Part shown: positions 6,112 to 14,555 of the stretch, one piece after another
Position numbering within the stretch: the first letter of the stretch is position 1
How the letters are laid out: each line of letters opens with the position of its first letter
Virus record (IMG/VR): IMGVR_UViG_3300010392_000283
Coordinates: 1-37,076 of that record
Source: a virus
Direction: 5' to 3' (one strand)
DNA length: 37,076 nt
Position numbers and translations under genes: made by a program
Notes under the pieces: generated by a model
Seen by the model: only the letters and a program-made list of their open reading frames with translations
Told to the model about the DNA's origin: nothing
Database searches by the model: none

Positions 6112-7755
6112 ATGACGGAAGAAGAATTGGAATTACGAGGAGAAGACCTCATCGCGGCAAGCACACTCGTATGGATAAACGAGAAGGAAATTCGCAATGA
6201 GAAAGGGCGACCCATTCTCGTAGGAAAGGACAGTCCTCACTTCTTCCTCGAAGACCTCTATGAAGACGAGAGTGACGAGATAGCGGTACAGAAACCTTCA
6301 CAGATTGGAGTCTCAACGTGGGCAATACTCACAGAGATACATGATGGAAGGTATCATGGCATCAACCAGATCCACACGCTCCCGGCCGGAAAGGACGTGC
6401 AACAGTTCGTCCCGTCAAAGGTAAATGAGATCATCAACAACAATGCGTGTATCCGGGGAGGGATGAGCAAGAAGAACGTGGACGCGGTAACACAGAAGCA
6501 GTTCGGAAAAGGATTCCTCTATTACAAAGGAACCAAAGGAGAGTCAGACACACTCATGCTCTCATCAGATAGAAACTGGTACGATGAGGTAGATGCATCA
6601 GATCAGGGAAGGCTTGCAGACTATGAATCACGTCTCGAGAGTGAGGCATCAATGAAGCAGAAGCGGTACATATCGACACCGACGATGCCCGGGTACGGAA
6701 TTAACCTACACTTCGAAGAGAGTGATCAGAAGCATTGGCGCTTCAACTGTTCACACTGTGGCCACAGACAGCACATGGTGTGGCCAGACAATATTGATAT
6801 GGAGAAGAAGCGCTATATCTGTAGCAAGTGTACCGGGACGATTACACAGAAAGATATCCGGGAAGGAGCATGGGAAGCAAGGTTCCCGAGCAGAACTCCT
6901 GATCCAAAGACAGGGAAAGGAGGAGTAAGTGGGTATCAACTCACACAGATGATCGCACCGTGGATCACACCGGCCGACATGGTCAAAGCCTATAAAGATG
7001 CAGAGGTGGGAAGGAATGAGATGACGATGGAGTACTTCTACAACCATAAACTCGGACTCCCATACGTAAATGCATCCTCACAAATCCCAGACTCACTCAT
7101 CCTACAGAACCTCGTAATGCGAGAGGCGGTGGAAGTGAACAGTGTGATGGGAGTGGACGTGCAACTTCACGAACTCTACGCAATCCTCGGGAATGAAGAG
7201 GGCGTCTATGGAATCCTACGCATCAGAGATGAACAAGAATTCATAGAGACAAATGGAAAGGAGGGGAAGAGTAAGTGGGACCGATGGGCAGAACTCATGG
7301 ACATCTACGACGTACGATACTGTGTCATCGATGGAGGCTTCACACCAAACGAAGTGATGACGGCCGCACTCAAGTTCCCCGGGAGAGTCTGGGTCAACTG
7401 GTATAAAGAGGATCCAAAGAAAGCAAAGATCATACGATGGGCAGATGAATCATTCACTGGGAAAGGACCAGACACAGAAGAGGAGGAGATCAAAGTGCTC
7501 ACAGATAGAAACCGGGCACTCGATATGCTTCTGCAGATACTCAAGAATGGAGACATACGATTCCTCTACCGAAAGGATGATGAGGCAGTCAAAATGCTCA
7601 TCAAGCACGTGCGAACGACATACGCGCGCATAGTGACAGACAGACTCGGAGCAGAGAAGCGTGAATGGGTGTCAACCGGAAAGGATGATCTTCTGCATGC
7701 AATGGTGTACTTCATGATAGGGATGGAGCGGAAAAAGAAGAACGAAGCAGAGTAG
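6112..7755 (+). CDS. Terminase large subunit, GpA-like
   Basis: 547 aa. The ATPase P-loop variant QKPSQIGVSTW (60-70) and Walker B WYDEVDA (156-162) are typical of lambda GpA-type terminases. A zinc ribbon CSHC (213-216) and CSKC (237-240) follows, as in that family. The C-terminal nuclease half shows VMGVDVQ, a YCVIDGG strand and DDLLHAMVYF near the end, consistent with the RNase-H-like metal-binding acids. It translocates DNA into the prohead and cuts the concatemer. A weak AAGGA precedes ATG. It is the best phylogenetic marker in the window. Confidence 0.92.
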   Translation: MTEEELELRGEDLIAASTLVWINEKEIRNEKGRPILVGKDSPHFFLEDLYEDESDEIAVQKPSQIGVSTWAILTEIHDGRYHGINQIHTLPAGKDVQQFVPSKVNEIINNNACIRGGMSKKNVDAVTQKQFGKGFLYYKGTKGESDTLMLSSDRNWYDEVDASDQGRLADYESRLESEASMKQKRYISTPTMPGYGINLHFEESDQKHWRFNCSHCGHRQHMVWPDNIDMEKKRYICSKCTGTITQKDIREGAWEARFPSRTPDPKTGKGGVSGYQLTQMIAPWITPADMVKAYKDAEVGRNEMTMEYFYNHKLGLPYVNASSQIPDSLILQNLVMREAVEVNSVMGVDVQLHELYAILGNEEGVYGILRIRDEQEFIETNGKEGKSKWDRWAELMDIYDVRYCVIDGGFTPNEVMTAALKFPGRVWVNWYKEDPKKAKIIRWADESFTGKGPDTEEEEIKVLTDRNRALDMLLQILKNGDIRFLYRKDDEAVKMLIKHVRTTYARIVTDRLGAEKREWVSTGKDDLLHAMVYFMIGMERKKKNEAE

Positions 7756-7796
7756 CACTATACACACTTGACTCTATGCAGAGGGGTTGTAATGCA

Positions 7797-7805
7797 TGTT
7801 ATACT
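7797..7805 (+). promoter_or_regulatory. Extended -10 promoter before portal gene
   Basis: TG-T-TATACT (7797-7805) lies 8 nt before the ATG at 7814, giving a leaderless or near-leaderless transcript. A TTGACT at 7768 is 26 nt upstream, too far for a -35. The box would disrupt use of the earlier in-frame ATG at 7796. Confidence 0.5.
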
Positions 7806-7813
7806 TAAATCAA

Positions 7814-9850
7814 ATGGATAAATCGGAAATAGAAATACGGCCAGAGGCTCAACTTCCTGACGCTTCAGATCTCGACATTCGAAAAACCGAACAAGAGAGT
7901 GATGAGAAAAGAGAGGAGGCACTGGTGCAACTATGGACAAAACGATTCAAGCAATCGGAGAACTTTCGTCGTCCATACATCGAGAAAAACCTTCGAATGT
8001 ACAAACTCTATCGGGCATACCGAGAGGCAGTGAACTATGCATACGGAACTTCACTCATGCCACCAACGGGCTTCGAAATCATCGAGACAATCAAGCCACG
8101 CCTGGCATCAGCAAAGATTAAGGTAAACATCTACCCTACAAAACAGGAAGACCTCGACAACCCATCCATCGACAAATGGGATGATCTCGTAGCGTACAAC
8201 CTCGAGGCAATGGAGTTCGATGACAAGAAGATCGACTGGATCAATGCAATGCTTCTATACGGAAACGGAATCCTTCAAATCATGTGGGACGGAGATAAGG
8301 CGTACATCGAAGTGGTGGACAACTTCCTATTCTATCCAGATCCAAAAGCAGGAAAGCGTCTCAAGAACTCACGATGGGAAATCAAACAATCCTTCAAGTC
8401 AAAGGCGGTGCTCGAGAAAGAGGAGAAGAAGCGTGGAGATGACGCACTCTACATGGTGGGAGAGAAGAAGTTTATTGATACAGACGGATGGAAGAAGATA
8501 GATGATGAACAGCCAAAGGCAGATGACCCTCGAAGAGAGCGGTACCAAATCAACACGCTCAAGATGGCGCAGATTGATAGTGGGCGTGGAGGTAACACAC
8601 AGACCACAAACGAAGGGCAGAGCAGGACACCGGATAAAGATGTTGGAGAACGTTATGTAGAAATCTGGGAGTGCTTCGATCACGTGGAAGGAAAACTACA
8701 AGTGATCATGAACCGGAAGAGTGTCGCCCGGGATGAAGACAATCCATATGCTGCTATCAATGGTGGCCAGGTATTCATCGACCTACCGGACATCACACTT
8801 GCATGGGAGTACTACGGAATGGGACACCTCGAACCAGTAGAGACAACCATCCATGAAATTGCAGACTCACGAAACCAAGCGATGGACGACATCGTGTTCT
8901 CACTCGATCCTATCCGTAAAGTAAAGAAAGGAAAGGGATACAAGACATCGGACCTCAAGCATTCACCTGGAGCCGTGTGGTATCTGAACAGTGCTGATGA
9001 CGTTGTAATTGAGAAGCCGCCAGAGGTATCGCGTGCATGGGTAGAGAAGGACAACATCCTACGACGAGAGATTCAGACTTCACTTGCACTCAACGAATAC
9101 ACGTCAGGACTTCCAAAAGGAAACCAGGAGCCAGCCTCAAAGGTGGAACTCCTTCTCATGCAGACGAACATTCGATTCAGTCTCACTGTACGACAGATGG
9201 AGATCGCAATGACAGAACTCGTCAACTCGATCATTCAGATGAACCAGGAGTGGCTCGAAGAAGACATGGCATTCCGTATCCTCGGAAAAGACTTCAAGTT
9301 CGCAGACTTCGCACAGTCAGACAAACAGGTAGAGGTAGATGCAACAGTGGACATTGAGCCTGTCAAGGAAAAGAGTCCGGAACAGGAAAGTAAAGAGGTG
9401 CTCGAACTCTACAAGATGTTCGTAACAGACGATAAGCCAGAAGGAGCAGATCCGGACAGCGAAGAGGTGTTACAATGGAAGCGGAAGAAAGCAACACTTC
9501 AACGTCTCATTGTTCGCAAACTTGGATACGAGGAGTACGAAGACATCCTTGCGCCAGAGATCAAAGAAGTGAAAGAGAAGTCCAAGAAGGGTCCAGAAGT
9601 ATCACCGGATGGGAAGCGTCCGCAGGAAGCAAACATAAGAATCCCGTCAGGACCTCCAGGCGGCTTAACGGGAGCAAACCCGGTGCCTGAAGAGATCAGA
9701 GCAAACATGCCGGGACCAGAACAGATCCTACCGATGGAAGGTGCAGAAGAGGCACTCGTGCCACAGAACACCACACCGCAGACAGCGCCACGGCAAGGAT
9801 TCCTTCAGGCTCTTCTCGAAAGAGTCCGACAGGGTAAATTAGTCAGTTAA
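7814..9850 (+). CDS. Portal protein, P22-like
   Basis: 678 aa from ATG 7814; an in-frame ATG at 7796 overlaps the -10 box and is less likely. The size and segments such as FRRPYIEKNLRMYKLYRAY, then TIKPRLASAKIKV and AMLLYGNGILQIMW, match podovirus portals that form the dodecameric DNA channel. Residues 590-678 are Pro/Gln/Gly-rich and probably form the barrel or a disordered end. The gene follows terminase and precedes decoration-like genes, the usual order. Confidence 0.85.
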   Translation: MDKSEIEIRPEAQLPDASDLDIRKTEQESDEKREEALVQLWTKRFKQSENFRRPYIEKNLRMYKLYRAYREAVNYAYGTSLMPPTGFEIIETIKPRLASAKIKVNIYPTKQEDLDNPSIDKWDDLVAYNLEAMEFDDKKIDWINAMLLYGNGILQIMWDGDKAYIEVVDNFLFYPDPKAGKRLKNSRWEIKQSFKSKAVLEKEEKKRGDDALYMVGEKKFIDTDGWKKIDDEQPKADDPRRERYQINTLKMAQIDSGRGGNTQTTNEGQSRTPDKDVGERYVEIWECFDHVEGKLQVIMNRKSVARDEDNPYAAINGGQVFIDLPDITLAWEYYGMGHLEPVETTIHEIADSRNQAMDDIVFSLDPIRKVKKGKGYKTSDLKHSPGAVWYLNSADDVVIEKPPEVSRAWVEKDNILRREIQTSLALNEYTSGLPKGNQEPASKVELLLMQTNIRFSLTVRQMEIAMTELVNSIIQMNQEWLEEDMAFRILGKDFKFADFAQSDKQVEVDATVDIEPVKEKSPEQESKEVLELYKMFVTDDKPEGADPDSEEVLQWKRKKATLQRLIVRKLGYEEYEDILAPEIKEVKEKSKKGPEVSPDGKRPQEANIRIPSGPPGGLTGANPVPEEIRANMPGPEQILPMEGAEEALVPQNTTPQTAPRQGFLQALLERVRQGKLVS

Positions 9851-9860
9851 CATTATCAAT

Positions 9861-10982
9861 ATGCAAAAGAAAAACCCAGAGTTCGCACAGGCAAAAGGAT
9901 CAATGGGAGGATACAATCTTCCATTCCTCGTGCTAAAGGACGCGCATGCGCGATACTATTATGAGGACCTTGCGACAGCAGATCCGACAGACATCGTACT
10001 CAACACCGACACAGGGTTCGTACGAGTGTCAGCAATTGGTGGAGGTGTGCTCATGCGATCAAGTGCAAATGTAAGTAGTGACCAGGCAGTAGCCGCAAGC
10101 GTCACACTCACACTCACAGGTGCGATCGTACCTGGAGTGCATGCAGAAAGCATCATCACATCAGATGCAACAGCGCCGGCAAACGATTCGGTTGTAGTGA
10201 TTGGAGATAGAACATACACATACAAAACAACACTCACCGGAGCCGCAGATGAGGTGCTCATTGGCGCATCAGCGGCCACAGCCCTTGATAACCTCAAGAG
10301 TGCAATCAACGCGACTGCAGGAGCCGGAACCACATACGGAACCGGAACTGTAGAGCATGCAGACGTAGTGGCCACAGACAACACAGACACCACACAGAAG
10401 ATCGTGGCAAAAACATCTGGAACAGCGGCGAACTCACTCGCGACTACTACAGATGACGCACACCTCTCATGGGAGGATACAACTCTCGGAGGAGGTACAG
10501 GATCATCAGTAACAGGAGTGGCAGGAGAAACTGTGGTCATCAATGGTACAACGTACACATTCGAGGATGTGCTCACAGAGGATTACACAGACGCGGTAGC
10601 GAATCAGATCCACTTCGGAGCAGATAGCGCGGCCGCTCTCGATAACCTCAAGCACGTTGTGAACGGTACAGGTACCGAGGGCACAGATTACTCTACAGGA
10701 TCCACACAGCCAGATGATGTAGAGGCAACCACCAACTCAGATACCACACAGGTATTCAAAGCGCAGACGCTCGGAACCGCAGGAAATGCGTACGAGGTCT
10801 CCGACACACTGTCAAACGGTGCGTTCGGATCAGCGACATTCGCAGGAGGTAGTGAGGGTGCAAACTTCGATGCATACATCCACGCAGGGGAGACTGTGGA
10901 GTTCGGCATCGATGAGGACGTTAGTACAATCAGTTTGATTGCATTGGCGGCCAACACCGATATCGCAGTGGTCGAGCATTAA
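9861..10982 (+). CDS. Virion structural protein with two tandem beta domains
   Basis: 373 aa. After an N-terminal region (about 1-105) that probably anchors it to the capsid, two homologous domains of about 105 residues follow: the first contains DRTYTYKTTLTGAADEVLIG and AATALDNLKSAIN, the second GTTYTFEDVLTEDYTD and AAALDNLKHVVNGTG; each ends in GGG/GGS. I recognise this repeat from many phage head or tail decoration proteins, but do not know its ligand. Thr/Ala-rich, beta-strand composition fits a surface fibre or decoration protein. It lies between portal and capsid genes. Confidence 0.7.
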   Translation: MQKKNPEFAQAKGSMGGYNLPFLVLKDAHARYYYEDLATADPTDIVLNTDTGFVRVSAIGGGVLMRSSANVSSDQAVAASVTLTLTGAIVPGVHAESIITSDATAPANDSVVVIGDRTYTYKTTLTGAADEVLIGASAATALDNLKSAINATAGAGTTYGTGTVEHADVVATDNTDTTQKIVAKTSGTAANSLATTTDDAHLSWEDTTLGGGTGSSVTGVAGETVVINGTTYTFEDVLTEDYTDAVANQIHFGADSAAALDNLKHVVNGTGTEGTDYSTGSTQPDDVEATTNSDTTQVFKAQTLGTAGNAYEVSDTLSNGAFGSATFAGGSEGANFDAYIHAGETVEFGIDEDVSTISLIALAANTDIAVVEH

Positions 10983-11004
10983 AAATCAGTAACCAATAGA
11001 CACT

Positions 11005-11427
11005 ATGGAAACACTACAAAACAACATCAAGATCGTAGAAGTGATCCCGCTAACCATCCATGATGGAGATAGCAATACGGATCTTGCGTCAGATGCAGTG
11101 GACACATATCAGACTGCTGACGGACCATCGTTCGACAGTGGACTATTCATTGCACAACTTGGAGCAGTGGGAGCAGACATCTCTGCACTTACACTCACCA
11201 TTCAAGAGGATGATGATGAGAACTTCTCATCTCCTACAACAGCGGATGGTGGAGCGGCAACAGATGTCTCAGCGGGAGATAGCACATTCACATTCCAAGT
11301 GAAGCGTACCAAGCGGTACCTACGAGCATATCTTGCCGTAACCGAAGATGGGGCGGCAGATGACGTAGAGATTGCTGTGAGTGCGGTGCTCAACAACTGG
11401 GCAAAACCGTACCCAACAGTGGTATAG
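11005..11427 (+). CDS. Probable head decoration/structural protein
   Basis: 140 aa, beta-rich and acidic. LGAVGADISALTLTIQEDDDENF, split by strands, and VKRTKRYLRAYLAVTEDG near the end are typical of small capsid-associated proteins encoded near the capsid gene in podovirus and siphovirus genomes. It follows the repeat-domain protein after 22 bases. The ligand or exact capsid position cannot be read from sequence. Confidence 0.6.
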   Translation: METLQNNIKIVEVIPLTIHDGDSNTDLASDAVDTYQTADGPSFDSGLFIAQLGAVGADISALTLTIQEDDDENFSSPTTADGGAATDVSAGDSTFTFQVKRTKRYLRAYLAVTEDGAADDVEIAVSAVLNNWAKPYPTVV

Positions 11428-11462
11428 GGTCGACATTATTAGCCACGAACGATAACTAAGGT

Positions 11463-11744
11463 ATGGCAAAAGAAGACATGATGAATACTCGTGACACTGA
11501 AGATCTTAATGCTCGAGCAGAGGGCGCTGAGATGGAAGAGGGTCAGGAGATGGACACAAAGTCTAAGGTCGCAGAGGCTGTGGAAGAGTGCTTCGAAGAA
11601 GGAGGTGCTGCTGCAGGACTCGAAGGAGATGCCGCGATTGACGCAGTAATTGCGAAACTCGAGGCGATGAAGGAAGGCGATCGGATGGGGGGTCTCGGAG
11701 AAGAGGCTTCTAAGGGCATGCCACTCCCGGAAGAAGAGGCATAA
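11463..11744 (+). CDS. Small acidic hypothetical protein, 93 aa
   Basis: Very acidic and Met/Glu-rich, without aromatic residues apart from one Phe. A central segment VAEAVEECFEEGGAAAG and AAIDAVIAKLEAMKEGD is probably helical. It lies in the head gene cluster between decoration-like and scaffold genes, so it may be a head-assembly chaperone or internal protein. No family is recognised. Confidence 0.6.
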   Translation: MAKEDMMNTRDTEDLNARAEGAEMEEGQEMDTKSKVAEAVEECFEEGGAAAGLEGDAAIDAVIAKLEAMKEGDRMGGLGEEASKGMPLPEEEA

Positions 11745-11748
11745 TACT

Positions 11749-12024
11749 ATGACTGAAGCAGAACAGACTATCGAAGACGGACTCGCGGTACAAGAACTCC
11801 TTCGATCAGAAGGATGGAAGGTACTCGAGCGTGAACTGAATCGAGAAATCGAATCAGAAACGTCAGCACTCAAAGACATTGAGACTGATGGTCGTTCTCC
11901 TGAAGTTATTGGTACGGAGTATGTTAGCCACGTTCAATTAAGGAGAGGCCTCCAAAGAGCCAAAGGAATAATAAATGATATTATTGCCAGGAAGGAGGAG
12001 GCACAAGAAACACACCATGGATGA
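11749..12024 (+). CDS. Hypothetical helical protein, 91 aa
   Basis: The protein is almost entirely helical and charged (LLRSEGWKVLERELNREI, then LQRAKGIINDIIARKEE). This pattern is common among small phage head-cluster proteins. The stop overlaps the next gene start by 8 nt (ATGGATGA). The start context is ACTATG without a Shine-Dalgarno. Function unknown. Confidence 0.65.
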   Translation: MTEAEQTIEDGLAVQELLRSEGWKVLERELNREIESETSALKDIETDGRSPEVIGTEYVSHVQLRRGLQRAKGIINDIIARKEEAQETHHG

Positions 12025-12307
12025 ATTCATGAAAGCACTTGTAGCACTCCGATCTGGTGCAGGACGTACCAGAGGGAAACTCGCTGACGTAGCAAAGGGG
12101 ACACTTGCGAACATGGGAAATGTACGTGAACGTTCCCAGGAGATGCTCGATACAGAGCGTGCACGCAACCGAAAGATGATTGACAATCTACCTGGAGGCA
12201 TGCGAGCATATGAAGAGCGACGACGTACTGCGGATCCTGCGGAAGAGCAAAGACTCTTCGGCAATCCATACGTGAACGCAATCCGGGCATTACTCGGAAA
12301 AGATTAG
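12017..12307 (+). CDS. Hypothetical basic protein in head cluster, 96 aa
   Basis: The start is taken at 12017 (MDEFMKALVALRSG), which overlaps the previous stop; an upstream in-frame ATG at 11975 would add 14 basic residues and a longer overlap. The protein is basic and helical (GRTRGKLADVAKGTLANMG) with a C-terminal EQRLFGNPYVNAIRALLGKD. No family is recognised; it sits directly before the scaffold gene. Confidence 0.6.
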   Translation: MDEFMKALVALRSGAGRTRGKLADVAKGTLANMGNVRERSQEMLDTERARNRKMIDNLPGGMRAYEERRRTADPAEEQRLFGNPYVNAIRALLGKD

Positions 12308-12326
12308 TCACATTAAGCAACACATT

Positions 12327-13118
12327 ATGGAACACATCGATAATCCAGAAAAGTCAGTTCTTGAGGAGGAACTCGAGAAGGACGAAACTGTGACCGGTGA
12401 TGAGGAAGAGGAGACACCGGAGAACACAGACGAAGAGGAGGAGGAGGAGGAAGAGGAGAAGGGAGACGAAGAAGATGACGACGGTCTCCCAGAGAAGTTC
12501 AAAGGTAAGTCTGCCGCAGAAATCGCAGAGTCATATCGACAACTCGAAACGAGTATCGATAAGAAGGCGCTCGAGAAAGCGCAGGAGATACTTATCCAGG
12601 GAGGGTTGAAACCAAACCAGAAGAAGGATAAGGAAGAGGATACGCTTGGCATCACTGAAGAGGAACTCTCAAAGATGACTCCAGGGGAATTCGCACGATG
12701 GGCGGATAAGCGTATTGCAGAACGAGCAACACAGATTGCTCAGGACATTGTCAATAAATCGAACCAGACACGTGAGAAAGTTCGTGGTGAGATTAAGGCG
12801 GCCCAAGAGGCACACCCACATCTCAAGACGAACAGTGCGTATCGTGAAATGGTACTCGATAAAATTGAGGCCGCACAGGCACGAGGGAAAGATCTTTCTC
12901 TAAAGGAAGCATGTAAGGCAGTCGACAAAGCAATGGACATCAAGCCGGGAGACGGTAAGAAGGACGTTGAAGAGAAGACTAAGAAGAAGCCACGCACACA
13001 GGTAGAGAAGACAGACGGCGTGGATGATCAGCCAAATGCAACAGAGGAGGACAAAGTAAGGGAGGGAATGCTCAAGGCGGGGCAATCCACAGATGTACTT
13101 GGTGGACTTGGTATTTAA
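12327..13118 (+). CDS. Probable head scaffolding protein
   Basis: 263 aa. The N terminus has a long Glu/Asp run (residues 36-54). Next comes LPEKFKGKSAAEIAESYRQL, a motif common in phage scaffolds just before the capsid gene. Long charged helices follow (residues 95-200) and the C terminus is Lys-rich, suitable for binding capsid protein. Position directly upstream of the capsid gene and composition support scaffold function: it would nucleate prohead assembly and leave before DNA entry. Confidence 0.75.
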   Translation: MEHIDNPEKSVLEEELEKDETVTGDEEEETPENTDEEEEEEEEEKGDEEDDDGLPEKFKGKSAAEIAESYRQLETSIDKKALEKAQEILIQGGLKPNQKKDKEEDTLGITEEELSKMTPGEFARWADKRIAERATQIAQDIVNKSNQTREKVRGEIKAAQEAHPHLKTNSAYREMVLDKIEAAQARGKDLSLKEACKAVDKAMDIKPGDGKKDVEEKTKKKPRTQVEKTDGVDDQPNATEEDKVREGMLKAGQSTDVLGGLGI

Positions 13119-13123
13119 CAGGT

Positions 13124-13129
13124 TATACT
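13124..13129 (+). promoter_or_regulatory. -10-like box before capsid leader
   Basis: TATACT (13124-13129) begins 6 bases after the scaffold stop. No good -35 is seen. It would start a transcript near 13136 with a leader of about 135 nt before the capsid gene, the longest leader of the -10 boxes I mark. Confidence 0.45.
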
Positions 13130-13269
13130 AAGAGTAGATATGGGCGGTGCAACATCTGCCCGGACCCGAGAGGCCCGCGCACGGACAACCTTTAGGATAA
13201 TCTAAAACGATGGGCGATTCAGGGATTAGTCTTCCCAGGATCAATTATTAAGACAAAGGATATTGCTTT
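13130..13269 (+). promoter_or_regulatory. Structured leader of capsid gene
   Basis: Possible hairpins are GGGCGG/CTGCCC (13142-13147/13156-13161), CGG-A-CC with GG-C-CCG around CGAGA (13161-13177), TTTAG/CTAAA (13191-13195/13202-13206) and GGGA/TCCC (13222-13225/13233-13236). A 21-codon ORF from ATG 13140 lies here but uses codons rare in the genome. It may be a regulatory leader, an sRNA, or a leader peptide. Confidence 0.4.
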
Positions 13270-14451
13270 ATGCCAATAACTGGAACACGAGACACCAGTA
13301 ACGTAGCCGGACGTAAATACGACGTCGCAGATGTTGTATCACTTCTTCAGGTAGGACGATACCCTATGCTTGCGATTCTTACGAACGCAGGAAAGGATCC
13401 CGTCACGAAGCAAGGTAAGGCACTCAAGAAGATGGAAACCACTGACGCTGAGTTCAAGTGGTTTGAGGATGAATTTGGGTCACGTACCGCGACCACTGCA
13501 ACAGGACAGACAGGTAAAAACATTGCTTCTGCACCAACTGTCAGTGTTGCTTCTGGTCAGGGAGCACGCTTCTCAGCGGGCGATGTGATCATGATCTTCC
13601 ACGCTTCAGGTCCATACCGCTTCATCGTGACCTCAGTCTCTACAGACGCTCTGACTCTCTCAAACGAGATCAGCGGCGCGACTGGCGCATCAACAGACCT
13701 TTCATCACTTACAGTGTGGATCGTCGGTAATGCTAACCAGGAAGGCGCGGGCCTCCGAGAGATTAAGGGAACGACAACTACTGAGAAGACCGGATACTGT
13801 CAGATCTTCCGTACACCATTTGGTGTCACAGAAACGTCAGCGAATACGAAGACGTTTATCCGTGAGAACGATCTTGACTACCAGCGACGCAAGAAGGGTA
13901 TCGAACACATGGTAGATATCGAACGAGCCTTCCTCTTTGGTACAAAGAGCAAGGACACTTCAGGTACACACCCGAAGCGAACTACTATGGGAGCCCTCGA
14001 TGAAATTTCTACGTATGCAACAGCAAACGTAGACACCGAGGCAGAGTTCGAGTCATTCCTTGAGGATGCGTTCGCTTACGGTAACACTGAAAAGTATGCT
14101 CTATGTTCAGCATCTTTCGTATCCCAGATTAATCAGTGGGCCAAGAATAAGGTTCAGATTATGCAGGGAGAGAAGACGTACGGACTTACGATCATCAAGT
14201 ACGTGTCACCACACGGTACGCTCAACATCATCAAGCACGACCTTCTTACCGGAACAAAGTACGGTAACTACTGTGTCGTTCTTGATATGGAAGCAATCAC
14301 GTATCGCTACCTTACGAGCCGAGACACAAAACTCCTCACTGATCGTCAAGCCAATGGCGACGACGAGAAGGTGGAAGAGTACCTCTCAGAGGTTGGTCTT
14401 CAGTTCGAACAGGAGAAGCGACACGCGATCGCATCGAAGAGTTCACTTTAA
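13270..14451 (+). CDS. Major capsid protein, SU10-like
   Basis: 393 aa. The start MPITGTRDTSNVAGRK, the block IFRTPFGVTETSANTK, and the block YQRRKKGIEHMVDIERAFLF fit the SU10-type (DUF5309) HK97-fold capsid proteins. An insertion rich in Ser/Thr/Ala (about residues 75-155) may be a surface domain. Codons are richer in CTT, TCT and CGT than the surrounding genes, as expected for a highly expressed protein. It follows the scaffold gene and a long leader, and the stop codon is followed after one base by a pseudoknotted element. Confidence 0.88.
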   Translation: MPITGTRDTSNVAGRKYDVADVVSLLQVGRYPMLAILTNAGKDPVTKQGKALKKMETTDAEFKWFEDEFGSRTATTATGQTGKNIASAPTVSVASGQGARFSAGDVIMIFHASGPYRFIVTSVSTDALTLSNEISGATGASTDLSSLTVWIVGNANQEGAGLREIKGTTTTEKTGYCQIFRTPFGVTETSANTKTFIRENDLDYQRRKKGIEHMVDIERAFLFGTKSKDTSGTHPKRTTMGALDEISTYATANVDTEAEFESFLEDAFAYGNTEKYALCSASFVSQINQWAKNKVQIMQGEKTYGLTIIKYVSPHGTLNIIKHDLLTGTKYGNYCVVLDMEAITYRYLTSRDTKLLTDRQANGDDEKVEEYLSEVGLQFEQEKRHAIASKSSL

Positions 14452-14452
14452 A

Positions 14453-14521
14453 CCTTCGGTTGCACATCGGACTTACTGGCCAGACTGGTTTGTCCGATGG
14501 AAGTCTGGATGGAACCGAAGG
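14453..14521 (+). ncRNA. Pseudoknotted RNA element directly after capsid stop
   Basis: Three perfect Watson-Crick helices are visible. P1: CCTTCGGTT (14453-14461) with AACCGAAGG (14513-14521), 9 bp. P2: CATCGGAC (14465-14472) with GTCCGATG (14492-14499), 8 bp. P3: CCAGACT (14480-14486), lying in the P2 loop, with AGTCTGG (14502-14508) outside it, 7 bp. P2 and P3 therefore form an H-type pseudoknot with connectors of 7, 5 and 2 nt, enclosed by P1. P1 starts one base after TAA. No T run follows. I do not recognise the class; it could protect the capsid mRNA end, affect termination, or be cleaved. Confidence 0.75.
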
Positions 14522-14555
14522 ACATCCAAATTAGTAACCATTTAACATTTAATTT

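Noticed and set aside
6758-6767. Palindrome TGTGGCCACA in the terminase gene, identical to that in the tRNA-like loop
   Set aside because: GTGGCCACA is a frequent string in this genome's coding regions, so the match is not informative.
7768-7805. TTGACT plus TATACT as a full sigma70 promoter
   Set aside because: The spacing is 26 nt, too long for a functional -35/-10 pair; only the extended -10 is reported.
13140-13205. 21-codon ORF in the capsid leader, 10 nt after a -10 box
   Set aside because: It uses codons rare in this genome (GCC, CGG, CGC) and coincides with hairpins; kept only as a possibility within the leader.
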